Positions 15,186 through 24,169 of a stretch of DNA of 64,000 nt are shown here, one piece after another. Source of the DNA: Opitutaceae bacterium (lineage in GTDB: Bacteria; Verrucomicrobiota; Verrucomicrobiia; Opitutales; Opitutaceae); contig JAGYIG010000004.1 of NCBI GenBank assembly GCA_018402455.1, positions 62,001 through 126,000 on the forward strand, read 5' to 3'. Below the pieces are notes generated by a model. It saw only the letters and a list, made by a program, of their open reading frames with translations. It did not search any database and had not been told where the DNA came from. Within the stretch, counting starts at the first letter, position 1. The number at the start of each line of letters is the position of its first letter. The translations under genes and the position numbers were made by a program.

Positions 15186-18100
15186 TTAGTCCGTGAACAG
15201 CCCGAGGTCGATCGACTCGGCGAGGGCGCGGAGGCCCGTTTGGTTGAGGTGCAACTTGTCGCCGGTGTCGTAGGCAGGGAGCAGTTGCCGGGGATTCGCG
15301 GGATCGCGCACCACTTGATCAAAATCCAATACGGCGTCGAACCGGCCGCTGCGGCGGATCCAATCGTTGATCAACGCCCGTTTCGCTTCGCCCTGCTCCG
15401 TCCAGTAAAAGCACTCGGCGTAGGGGGTGAGGGTGGCCCCGTAAACCTTGATGCCGTGATCGTGGGCGCGGGCGATGGTCTGATCGTAGGCCGCGATGAT
15501 TTCCGCCGCACTGGAATGGCCGCCGCCGAGGTCGTTGATGCCTTCGAGGATGATCAACCACTTGATCCCAGGCTGCGCGATCACGTCGCGGTCGAACCGG
15601 GAAACCATGTTGGGCCCGAGGCCGCCGACCAGAATCGTGTTGCCGCCGATGCCTTGGTTGAGCACCGCCACCTGAGCGGTCGCTTCGTGGGCCCGCAGGC
15701 GCGCCGACAACACGTCGGGCCAGCGGTCGTTGCCGTTGCTGGTGGAGCCGCGACCGTCGGTGATCGAGTCGCCCAGAATCGCCACCGCCGCCGCCTCGGG
15801 GGCATCGGTTAGCACCTCCACGCCCGTCAAAAAATACCAATGGTCGACCCGCCCGGAATCGGACAGGTCAGCTGCATCGACCGCCGCCCCGTCATAATTA
15901 AAATACGAAGTGGTGCGGGAGCCGGGATGACCGGTGAGGCCGTCGGGGGCGGTGGTGGTTTGAATGGTGACGGCTAGATGCGCCATCGGTTCGAGCGGCA
16001 TCTCCACCACGTCCGAGAGCCACAGGGCCCCCGGTTGAATCGTGATCGTTTCTTGGCCGCCACTGAAGGTCAGCGGGGTTGAAGTGTCCGTCTCAATGCG
16101 CCCTTCCCCCGCGGACAGTGCGACCGCCGCCGCGTCGATGGTCAGGGGCGCGTCGCCAAATGCGTTGGAAAACCGCACCCGGAAGGCATCACCACCAATG
16201 GAGGTCAAAAACTTTTGGCGCACCGTGGCGTTCTCAAACTGCGGGGCGGGCGGTTCGTTGCGATCCTCGGTCAACTGGGGGGCCGTGGTCCAGGCCGCGA
16301 CCCAGCGCTTATCCGTCGGGGTCGAGAGGTAGTGATCCGCCCAGGCGAGGAACATCGGCCAATTGGGCAACGTGGTGTGGCCGTCTTCGTGCTGTCGCCA
16401 CGCCAGCTCGCCCTCAACCAGCGCCGGTCCCGTGCCGGGGTATTCATCCGTGCCGAGCCCACGCCGGTCCAAAAATTCATAGACCGGGCTCGCCATCGCC
16501 GTCGCCTGGAAGGTGCCACGTTGGTCGATCCACTGGCCTTCGACGTCAGGTGATCCCACGCTGATGAAAGCCGGCCGCGGGGCAAACAAGGCGACCAGTT
16601 GATGCGCGTCCACGGGGAGGTCGTCCGGGGTCAGGGTGCTGCCATATTTGAGGTAGTTGCCCGCCATCCAGTGGTAGGCGTAGGTCCCGGTGAGGTTTTC
16701 CAACCGCTCGCCGAAATCGCGGCGGTGCAGCGCCAGCCCGCCCTTGCCCGAGGAACCGATGAACCCAATGGCAAACCGCGGTTCAAAGGCCATCGCCACG
16801 GCCGCGGCCTTGCCGTAGCGCGACAGGCCCTCAATGCCGACTTGGGTGGCGTCCACCGCAGGGTCGGTCTCAAAGTAATCCAACGCCCGACTCGCGCCCC
16901 AGGCCCAGGCGCGCAGGGCGCCCCACTGGTCGGGCGAGCGGGGCTGGCCCGCGTTGGTCAGGCCAATGATGCCGGCCGTCAGCCCCTCGCCATGGTCCGC
17001 CTGGAACGACGTGGGCACGAGGGTGGCCACCGCCCAGCCGTGTTGCAGCACCTGCTCCTCCCACGTGGGCCCCGGCGGTCGCGGAAACCGGGCCAGTATT
17101 TCCGGGGGCCAGCCAAAGTGCAGCATGACCGGTACCGGACCCGCCGCACCCGCCGGCACGGAAAGGGACAGGTCAAGGGTGACCTCCAAAAACGGATAGT
17201 CGGAATTGTCCACCTGGCCGGCGAGCTTCCTGGTGATGACCGACACCCCGCCCTTGGTCTCGGTGACCTCCGACTCCACCACCCATTCGACGGCGGGGAC
17301 TCCATCCGGAATGCGGCCGTAGATTTCCCGTTCGAAATGAGCGAGCAACTCCTCCCGGCGACGCGGCCAGTCGGCGGGGGCGACCACCGGGGTGCCATCA
17401 TCGAAAATCAACGCGTCGGGATAATCCGGATACGGCTCGGCCTTGGTCTCGTCGTAGTTGGGGGCGGACGCGGGATCATCGGCATTGGGATTGGCCTGGT
17501 GGGGCCGGCCACCCATGGCGGTGATGCGGAGGGCCTGCCGCAAGCGGGCATGGTCGGCATTGCGATCCAGCGGCCCGGGCGGCGTGAGCCCATCCCGCAG
17601 CGCGGGCAGCCAGGCTGCCTCCATCCGCTGCACGTAAGCATCCTGCGACCCCTCCTCATTCTGGTGGCCCGAATCGGGCAATATCACCCTCTCGTGGTAG
17701 GGCTCGAGTTGGTTCGCCGCGGCAAAGATGCCCGCCGGGGGGCAGGTCACGTCCTTCAGTCCGACGCCAATCAACATGGGCGCCCGAATGCGACGGGCAA
17801 AATTGACGATGTCGTAATAACCACCGGCCTCGGCAATCGCCGCCGGGTCCTTATCGGGTCCGCTGTTCGGCCAATACGGGAAGCCGACCGCGCGGCCGAC
17901 GGCTTCGCCGTTGAAATCGGCTCCGGCCGGTACCAACGCGAGCGCGGCGGTGACGTCGGGGTGCAGTCCAGCCGTCACAAACGCCTGCTGCCCGCCTTGG
18001 CTGGTGCCGGTGACAACCAGCACCTCTCCATTCCAGTCGGGCCGCGATTTGAGGTATTCGACCGCGCGGTAACACGAGAGATACATGCGCAGGAAGTAGC

Positions 18101-18866
18101 TGGTCTCCCGGTCTTCGTTGCCTTGCCGAAAGTAGTCATCGAGCGGGCCCTCCCGCTGCGCGGCGTAGAAAGCTTCGTCTTCGTCGATCGGCAGGTCGTG
18201 GGCCAGGATGTTCAGCGCGAGCCAGCCCTGCTCTGCCCGGTCGGTCACCCAGTCCGGCTCCAGCCCGTAGACCCCCGCCCATTGCACGCGGAGCAACGCC
18301 GGGAAAACCTGGCCGTCGGCGGGGCGCGCCAACTGACCCTGGATTTGGGAATCCCGAAAACCCGCCATGAACACGTGCCAGTAGTCCACACCGGCGCGGT
18401 TCGCGGGCTGCACCGTCAACCGCGGGTTGGCCGGGACGGATTCGAGTTCGGCGATCTTGGCTGCCCACCAGGCATCGAAGTCGGCGGGTTCTTCCACTGC
18501 CGCCTGGATTTGGTCCGGCGCCACCACCGCTCCGCCGCGACCCACGTGGGCGCCGGCTTCGTCGGACCAACGGACTTCCGCCAGGATCGTGCCCGGATCC
18601 CCCGCCGGTCGGGAAAGCACGGCCACGTCATCCGCCATCAACAGCGGTCCGGATTCGGTCTCGGTCAGCCCGCCGGACTTGAAGGCAAACGTGGGTGCGT
18701 CCGGCACCAGCTCCGGTCCGGTCCACGCAAAGGTCCACGCAATGGTGTCAGCGGGGGCGTAGACCCCGGACTCGCGGTCCGGGTTGACCACAAATTTCGC
18801 CGAAACCCCCACCGGCCCGAGGCCGAGGAGGAACAGCACGGGAAGGAGCCTGGCGGGGACACTCAT
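15186..18866 (-). CDS. three-domain exported esterase: CE7 + CE15 + SGNH hydrolase
   Basis: The 1226-residue protein has a signal peptide (about 1-23) and three complete alpha/beta-hydrolase-type catalytic domains. Residues 120-428 are a CE7 acetyl xylan esterase: S289 in GTSQGG, D372 in GLKDVTCPP, H401 in DSGHQNEEG. Residues 440-850 are a CE15 glucuronoyl esterase: S682 in GLSRYGKAA, the GSSGKGG motif, and a His at 826 or 830 in RQHEDGHTT. Residues 852-1226 are an SGNH/GDSL hydrolase: S1034 in GDSITDG, G1075-N1076, N1111 in GIND, and D1203/H1206 in DKLHLN. CE7 and SGNH enzymes commonly deacetylate xylan, and CE15 cuts lignin-glucuronate esters. All three active sites look intact. The gene ends up 11 bp from the upstream GH43 gene, so it is probably co-transcribed. 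Confidence 0.9.
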   Translation of the reverse strand: MSVPARLLPVLFLLGLGPVGVSAKFVVNPDRESGVYAPADTIAWTFAWTGPELVPDAPTFAFKSGGLTETESGPLLMADDVAVLSRPAGDPGTILAEVRWSDEAGAHVGRGGAVVAPDQIQAAVEEPADFDAWWAAKIAELESVPANPRLTVQPANRAGVDYWHVFMAGFRDSQIQGQLARPADGQVFPALLRVQWAGVYGLEPDWVTDRAEQGWLALNILAHDLPIDEDEAFYAAQREGPLDDYFRQGNEDRETSYFLRMYLSCYRAVEYLKSRPDWNGEVLVVTGTSQGGQQAFVTAGLHPDVTAALALVPAGADFNGEAVGRAVGFPYWPNSGPDKDPAAIAEAGGYYDIVNFARRIRAPMLIGVGLKDVTCPPAGIFAAANQLEPYHERVILPDSGHQNEEGSQDAYVQRMEAAWLPALRDGLTPPGPLDRNADHARLRQALRITAMGGRPHQANPNADDPASAPNYDETKAEPYPDYPDALIFDDGTPVVAPADWPRRREELLAHFEREIYGRIPDGVPAVEWVVESEVTETKGGVSVITRKLAGQVDNSDYPFLEVTLDLSLSVPAGAAGPVPVMLHFGWPPEILARFPRPPGPTWEEQVLQHGWAVATLVPTSFQADHGEGLTAGIIGLTNAGQPRSPDQWGALRAWAWGASRALDYFETDPAVDATQVGIEGLSRYGKAAAVAMAFEPRFAIGFIGSSGKGGLALHRRDFGERLENLTGTYAYHWMAGNYLKYGSTLTPDDLPVDAHQLVALFAPRPAFISVGSPDVEGQWIDQRGTFQATAMASPVYEFLDRRGLGTDEYPGTGPALVEGELAWRQHEDGHTTLPNWPMFLAWADHYLSTPTDKRWVAAWTTAPQLTEDRNEPPAPQFENATVRQKFLTSIGGDAFRVRFSNAFGDAPLTIDAAAVALSAGEGRIETDTSTPLTFSGGQETITIQPGALWLSDVVEMPLEPMAHLAVTIQTTTAPDGLTGHPGSRTTSYFNYDGAAVDAADLSDSGRVDHWYFLTGVEVLTDAPEAAAVAILGDSITDGRGSTSNGNDRWPDVLSARLRAHEATAQVAVLNQGIGGNTILVGGLGPNMVSRFDRDVIAQPGIKWLIILEGINDLGGGHSSAAEIIAAYDQTIARAHDHGIKVYGATLTPYAECFYWTEQGEAKRALINDWIRRSGRFDAVLDFDQVVRDPANPRQLLPAYDTGDKLHLNQTGLRALAESIDLGLFTD

Positions 18867-18877
18867 CAGTAACGGAG

Positions 18878-20542
18878 TCAGGGCTGACGGGCCATGGGCC
18901 CGAGCAGCACGCCGATAAAGTCGTAGCTGGTTTCGACGCTGAGATTGCGGGCATCCTGGATGCCGCCGATCTGGGTCCAGGTCGTCCCGTCATCCTGCGA
19001 GATTTCAAAAACGTAATCCACGTCATGGCCGGTGAGCCGCAGCACCACGGGATCCCCCGGCTGGGCGTCGATCATCGCCGTGGTCACCTGCGCCTCTTCG
19101 GCCGCTCCCTGCTGTTTTTCGAGGAAGACCCGGTAACCGCCCGCCGCCCGGTTCACGCCGAGAACGTAGTGGTGGGTTTCATTGTGGTAGGCGACCAGTC
19201 CGGCCTCGATCCCGGGGGTGGCGGGCAGCTCCAAGGCGGTCGCAACCTGAAAGCGATTATGCTGCAGCCGCCGACCGATGAACGAGGGGTTGTGGCGGCC
19301 GCGCAACGCATCCGATCGCGGCGCGATGGTGAGTCCGTCGCCAGTGGTCCACCATTGCTCCTGCGGGGCGCGCATGAAGAGCCAGGGATCACCCAACTCG
19401 GGCCGGTCGAAATCATCGCGCCAGCTGAAGTTGCCGGTCAGGGGAAAGCCGCCGGCCGCCGACTCCTGCAAGCCGATTCCATTGGGTCCCCGCCCGGTGA
19501 AGGGCACGGGCTTCCCGGGCGGCAGGATGAGGGGCCAGTCGTCCTTCCACGTCACGGGCAGCAGAAAGGTCTGGCGGCCGGTGTTGTAGTGGCCGCCTTC
19601 ATACGGCGTGCAGGCCAGAAAGACGGACCACCAGTTGCCATCGGGACCGATTTCAAAGTCGGCGTGGCCGGTGCAGGTGACCGGATGCGGGCGGTCGGGA
19701 TCGAGGTCGCGCTGGGTCAGCGTCGGATGGTCGGTGAACGGCACATAGGGCCCGTCGGGCGCCCGGCTGCGAAAGATCACCTGCGAATGGTTCACGCTGG
19801 TGCCCCCTTCCGCGCAGTTGAGATAATACCAATCCCCGCGGCGATAGATGTGCGGTCCCTCGATCCACACCGGCTGGGTGCTGAGGTCGACGCCGCCATT
19901 CACAATGATTTTCCGGGGGCCGATCAGCTGCCGGGCGGCGATGTCCCACTCCTGGATCCAGACGGCCCGATGCCCATCGTAGAGGGGGGCGTTTTCGGGC
20001 GGAGGTCCGTTGTTGAGCATCCAGGCGCGCCCGGTGGATTCGTCGAAATAGAGCGACGGATCGATGCCGTCGAAATCCAACCACAGGGGGTCCGACCACG
20101 GTCCGGCCGGATCCTCCGCCGTGATCAGAAAATTCCCCCCGGCGTCGATCATGGTGCAAACGAGGTAGAACAAGCCGTCATGGTAACTGATGGCGGGGGC
20201 GAACAGCGCCCGGCTGATGCCGGCGCCATCGTAGGGCAGCTGGTCGGGCCGGTCGATGGCGTTGCCGATCTGGGTCCAGTTGACCAAGTCCTGCGAGTGG
20301 AAGATCGGCAGGCCGGGGAAGTGAGCGAAGGTGGAGTTGGTCAGGTAGTAGTCCTCCCCCACCCGGCAGATGCTCGGATCCGGGTAGTAGCCGGCCAGAA
20401 TGGGGTTGCGGTATTCGTATTCAGATATCGGTGACGCGAAGATCTCGTCGTTGCCGGTGTAGGTGAAGGTGGTGAACCGCACGGGCGCGGCCATGACGGC
20501 GGCGGCGGTGAGACAAGAGGCAATTAACGTGGTTCTAATCAT
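18878..20542 (-). CDS. GH43 beta-xylosidase, exported
   Basis: The 554-residue protein has a signal peptide (about 1-19), a five-bladed GH43 domain (about 43-350) and a C-terminal beta-sandwich (about 370-554) with FSWRDDFDRPELGDPWLFMR. The catalytic residues are in place: D55 (YYPDPS), D161 (GIDPS) and E228 (IEGPHIY). The two-domain layout and length match xylan 1,4-beta-xylosidases that release xylose from xylo-oligosaccharides; an arabinofuranosidase activity is possible. The gene lies between the GH8 and triple-esterase genes in a minus-strand run with gaps of 45 and 11 bp. Confidence 0.9.
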   Translation of the reverse strand: MIRTTLIASCLTAAAVMAAPVRFTTFTYTGNDEIFASPISEYEYRNPILAGYYPDPSICRVGEDYYLTNSTFAHFPGLPIFHSQDLVNWTQIGNAIDRPDQLPYDGAGISRALFAPAISYHDGLFYLVCTMIDAGGNFLITAEDPAGPWSDPLWLDFDGIDPSLYFDESTGRAWMLNNGPPPENAPLYDGHRAVWIQEWDIAARQLIGPRKIIVNGGVDLSTQPVWIEGPHIYRRGDWYYLNCAEGGTSVNHSQVIFRSRAPDGPYVPFTDHPTLTQRDLDPDRPHPVTCTGHADFEIGPDGNWWSVFLACTPYEGGHYNTGRQTFLLPVTWKDDWPLILPPGKPVPFTGRGPNGIGLQESAAGGFPLTGNFSWRDDFDRPELGDPWLFMRAPQEQWWTTGDGLTIAPRSDALRGRHNPSFIGRRLQHNRFQVATALELPATPGIEAGLVAYHNETHHYVLGVNRAAGGYRVFLEKQQGAAEEAQVTTAMIDAQPGDPVVLRLTGHDVDYVFEISQDDGTTWTQIGGIQDARNLSVETSYDFIGVLLGPMARQP

Positions 20543-20587
20543 AAGGCAAAAGGGGGGAAGGTCACGGGGTCAGGGGAGGTCACGGGG

Positions 20588-21877
20588 TCAGGGCTTGACC
20601 GGGCCATAAATGCGAAATTCGCCGCTGGCGTGGAGCAGGCCGAACATCATGAGCAAGCCGCTGTAGTAACGGTGGCTGCGCAATTCGCCCTCGGCCATGA
20701 GGCCGTCGGTGTCGCGGCCCACGTCGTTGGGCAACTCCATGTTCCACAGGCGTCCCACCATGGGTTGGCCGATTTCCCGATCCGCGGCGAGGGCCGCGAT
20801 CGCGGCGGTGCCGGTGAGGCCGTGGGCCAGCCCGGCCCGGTCGCGGACCGTGCCGTCGAGCTCCAACTCGTCCGGCCAGTCATCGGCGGGCTGGGCCGCG
20901 AAGAACCGGAGGATGCGATTGGATTGTGCGATCATCCATTCGTCCTGCCCCCACCAGGACCAGTCCAGCGCGGGCCACGCCAGCGTGCGCCACGCGTCGG
21001 CCGCAAACATCCGCCCCCACCGTTCCAGCGGGGAGCCATCGAATTCGGAATAGTTGGGCATGATACCGGTCTCGGGGTGGGCGGCGCGGCGGAAAAATTC
21101 CCGGCTGGTTTGCGCCACCTCCGCCATGAAAGCCCGGTCCGCCGGATCCTCGGCCCAGCGCGCAAACAGCTCGGTGAAATGCGGGGTGTGGTAGGAGGGG
21201 TCGGTGAATTTTGGTCCCCACTCCCCGTCCGGCGTGAAGCGGATCTGCTTCTCCTCCGGGTGGAACATGCTGACGATGTCGCCGCGGTCCGGTTGATCGT
21301 CCTTGTGGATCATCATCTTGAGGAGATCCTGGGCCTCGCGGCCGTAATTGAAGATGCCCTCTCCGTCACCCCAACGGTGCGAGGCGAAGAACAGCGCCAT
21401 GACCATCCAGTTCTCCCCGTCGGGGGCGGGTCCGGCGCCCCGGATTTCGGAGCCGTCGGACCGGGTCATGTCGCCGTCGTAGTCGCGGTGCCACGCAAAA
21501 TAGCCGCGCAGCGGACCTTCCTCGTAATACATGTGGGTCTTGGCCCATTTCCACAGCGCGTTGAACTCCTGCTGTCGGTCCATCTGCACGGTGATCATCA
21601 TGCCGTAGGAAATGCCTTCCGATCGCACGTCGCGGCTGCCCACGTCGGCCAGGTAAGCCGTGTCCGGGCCGTCCGTGTAATAGATCCGCTCGGTGAACGG
21701 GTCGCCGTAGAATAGCTGATCAAAGGCATCGGCGAGCTTCGCCTGAATTTCCGCGTCGGTCTTGCCGAGGTAGGTATTGAACAGATTGGGATATTCGCCG
21801 GTCAAAGCCGCGCCCCCCGGCGGGGGTGCGGCCATGGCGAATGTGACGGAAAACAGGAGGGGCAGGATTCTCTTCAT
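20588..21877 (-). CDS. GH8 reducing-end xylose-releasing exo-oligoxylanase
   Basis: The 429 residues start with a signal peptide (MKRILPLLFSVTFAMAAP). The GH8 signature is DVRSEGISYGMMITVQMD, with the general acid at E87. AWHRDYDG, APDGENWMVMALFFASHRW and the later MPNYSEFDG match the rest of the (alpha/alpha)6 barrel. The length and sequence character agree with the 'Rex' group, which removes xylose from the reducing end of xylo-oligosaccharides, rather than with GH8 endoglucanases or chitosanases. The signal peptide suggests periplasmic action. A 158-bp gap, including a 'ggagcc'/'gggctcc' hairpin, separates it from the upstream GH67 gene. Confidence 0.88.
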   Translation of the reverse strand: MKRILPLLFSVTFAMAAPPPGGAALTGEYPNLFNTYLGKTDAEIQAKLADAFDQLFYGDPFTERIYYTDGPDTAYLADVGSRDVRSEGISYGMMITVQMDRQQEFNALWKWAKTHMYYEEGPLRGYFAWHRDYDGDMTRSDGSEIRGAGPAPDGENWMVMALFFASHRWGDGEGIFNYGREAQDLLKMMIHKDDQPDRGDIVSMFHPEEKQIRFTPDGEWGPKFTDPSYHTPHFTELFARWAEDPADRAFMAEVAQTSREFFRRAAHPETGIMPNYSEFDGSPLERWGRMFAADAWRTLAWPALDWSWWGQDEWMIAQSNRILRFFAAQPADDWPDELELDGTVRDRAGLAHGLTGTAAIAALAADREIGQPMVGRLWNMELPNDVGRDTDGLMAEGELRSHRYYSGLLMMFGLLHASGEFRIYGPVKP

Positions 21878-22035
21878 GACATTATTTTTTGAACCACGAT
21901 CGGGCCCGAATGGCTTCGGCTAACGCTTAAGCATTGAAACAACAGGGGATTTTGGCGGTTGGGTTTGAAGGCAGAAAGGTAGGGGAGCCCATTCGGCTCC
22001 ATTCGGGGTTGAACACCCACAGGTGGGCGGTGATT

Positions 22036-24153
22036 TCAGTAATCTCCCGGGTGACCCGGAAAGTAGCGGCGGTCGACATCGATATAGTGCTGCAAATCGT
22101 GCTCGGGCGGCTCGACGCCCTCGGGCAGGGGTCGCTGGGAAAACTGTTGAAAATAGAGCAGACACGCATCGCGCCATTCGCGGGCATCCTGCTCCTGCAC
22201 GACCAGGCGTTCACGGGTCGCCTGCCAACGTTCGCGATCGATTTGGTCCCGCAACCCGTCCCAACGCGTGATCATCGCGCGCACTTCGTCAACGCCCTGC
22301 TGGTAACGCAGCGCGAGTTCGTCCCACAGAATCCGGCCGGACTTCATTTCGTAATCCCACGGCACGTGGTGAAACCACAGCAGCAGTTCGTCCGGCACCG
22401 ACGCCAAACTGCCCCACTGCGCCTGCAATTCCGGCGCATACTGTTCGATCGCGTTGGAGCCGGAGGCGACCCGGTCCGCCCCGATGCCCTGCGCGTCGGC
22501 CTGGTGGTAATAGGGTGAGGTCCAATCGGCGCGACCGCCTTCCACCCACGGACCCGGGCCATAGTGATGACCGCGTTCCATGATGTGGTGAAGGCCCAGG
22601 GGCATCGAATAATTCACCACGGTTTCCCGGGAGCCCATCAACAGTTCCACGATGGAGGTCGTCGCCTCCGCATCGGCGTCAAACGTCAGTCGCGCCCATT
22701 CCTCCGCGATGGCCCGGGCCCCGAGGGTGTGGTCCCACGCCATGCGCCCGAAGGCATACCAGTTGGCCTGAGCGAGGGGGTGACCCGTCCAGTTGCGGTC
22801 GGATCCGGTGTTGGCTACGCCACAGATGGCGGAGAGTTCATGGCCATGGAGGGAGCCATCGGTGATGCGGCCGATGGTGCTGCCCTCGCCGCGCGCAAAC
22901 GTATCCTGTTGCAGGACCTCATCCCACATGGTGCCGAGGTAGGCCAGCTGCAGCGAGGCGCCCAAATACTCCTGCGTAATCTGCAGCTCCACCATCTGTT
23001 TGGTCTGCGGCGTCGCGCCGAACAACGGGCTGAAGGCCTCGCGGGGCATGAAGTCGAGCGGACCGTTTTTGATCTGGACCAGCACGTTGTCGGCAAACTT
23101 GCCGTCCAACGGCACAAACTGGTTGTAGGCCTGCTTCACCCGATCGGTGTCGTCTTCATAATCGTAGACGAACGCCCGCCACATCACGATACCGTCGCGC
23201 CCGTCGGCCGCCAGCGGCGCAGCCAGCAGGTTCGCGCCGACGGCGTGGTCCCGGCCGTAGTCATGCGGGCCCGGCTGCCCCTCCGAGTTGGCCTTCACCA
23301 CAAATCCCCCGAAGTCGGGGATGTGCTCATGGATCTCATCGATCTTGGCCTCCCACCATGCTTGCACGGTCGGGTCCAGCGGATCGGCCGTGTCGAGGCC
23401 GCCGATTTCGATCGGCGCACTGTAGCGGGCGGTCAGGTAGGTGCGGATGCCCCAGGCGCGGAAAATCTCGGCCAGCGCCGCCACCTTCTCGAGGTAGACC
23501 GGCGTCAGGATGAGCGCGTTGGCGTTGACGCTCGTCACCACCGTGCCGTTGAGGCCCAGCGAAGCGAGGGCCCGGGCGTAATCGGTGTAGCGTGGTGACA
23601 AAATGTGGGGCAGCTCATGCCAGCGCCACAGCGAGAACCCCGCGTAACCCCGCTCCACGAAACCATTCAAGTCGTCCCAGTGATTGAGGAGGCGGCGATC
23701 GATTTTGGGCACGGCCACGACGGCGAGCTCATGGACAGGTTCCCGCATTTGCACGCGCCGCAGTAGATCGAACACCCCATAGAGTGCACCGGCGTCGGAG
23801 TTGGCCCGGATGCGCACCGCCTTTTCCTCGTCCACGGTGACATTTTCCAACGCATACCCCTCGGCACCGAGGGCGGGGTCGGCCTCGCGGGCAACCACGT
23901 GCACCGTGGTGAGTTTGCGCCCCAGCATCGTATCGAGACCGCGAGCGATCTCCGCGCGGGCGGATTGGATGATCGCCGACTCCGCCCCGCTCGGGGTGGC
24001 GATGATGATGGACTGCATCGGCCGCCGGTAATCATTGCGATTCGAGGTTCCCTCGATGCGGTCGTAGCGGAGCCACAGCCGATAGCCGTCCTCCGCCGTC
24101 AGTTCGCCGGTGGCGAATATTCCCAGGATGAACGTGAGGAGGAGGCGAGCCAT
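22036..24153 (-). CDS. GH67 alpha-glucuronidase
   Basis: I take the ATG at 24153 because it yields a clean signal peptide (MARLLLTFILGIFATGELTA) and a 16-bp gap to the upstream transporter gene; the in-frame start at 24207 would overlap that gene. The 705-residue product matches GH67 across its length: N-terminal domain about 20-145, the barrel opening with RRLLNHWDDLNGFVERGYAG, and a helical C-terminal domain. The active site has E291 (KANSEGQPGP) as general acid, and D367 (KNGPLDFMPRE) and E395 (ELQITQEY), as in characterised members. It removes 4-O-methylglucuronate from the non-reducing end of xylo-oligosaccharides, complementing GH115. Confidence 0.93.
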   Translation of the reverse strand: MARLLLTFILGIFATGELTAEDGYRLWLRYDRIEGTSNRNDYRRPMQSIIIATPSGAESAIIQSARAEIARGLDTMLGRKLTTVHVVAREADPALGAEGYALENVTVDEEKAVRIRANSDAGALYGVFDLLRRVQMREPVHELAVVAVPKIDRRLLNHWDDLNGFVERGYAGFSLWRWHELPHILSPRYTDYARALASLGLNGTVVTSVNANALILTPVYLEKVAALAEIFRAWGIRTYLTARYSAPIEIGGLDTADPLDPTVQAWWEAKIDEIHEHIPDFGGFVVKANSEGQPGPHDYGRDHAVGANLLAAPLAADGRDGIVMWRAFVYDYEDDTDRVKQAYNQFVPLDGKFADNVLVQIKNGPLDFMPREAFSPLFGATPQTKQMVELQITQEYLGASLQLAYLGTMWDEVLQQDTFARGEGSTIGRITDGSLHGHELSAICGVANTGSDRNWTGHPLAQANWYAFGRMAWDHTLGARAIAEEWARLTFDADAEATTSIVELLMGSRETVVNYSMPLGLHHIMERGHHYGPGPWVEGGRADWTSPYYHQADAQGIGADRVASGSNAIEQYAPELQAQWGSLASVPDELLLWFHHVPWDYEMKSGRILWDELALRYQQGVDEVRAMITRWDGLRDQIDRERWQATRERLVVQEQDAREWRDACLLYFQQFSQRPLPEGVEPPEHDLQHYIDVDRRYFPGHPGDY

Positions 24154-24169
24154 GGAAAGAAGGTAAAGG

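Noticed and set aside
16599-18872. 757-codon plus-strand frame opposite the triple esterase
   Set aside because: The minus strand has three complete catalytic domains; this frame shows none.
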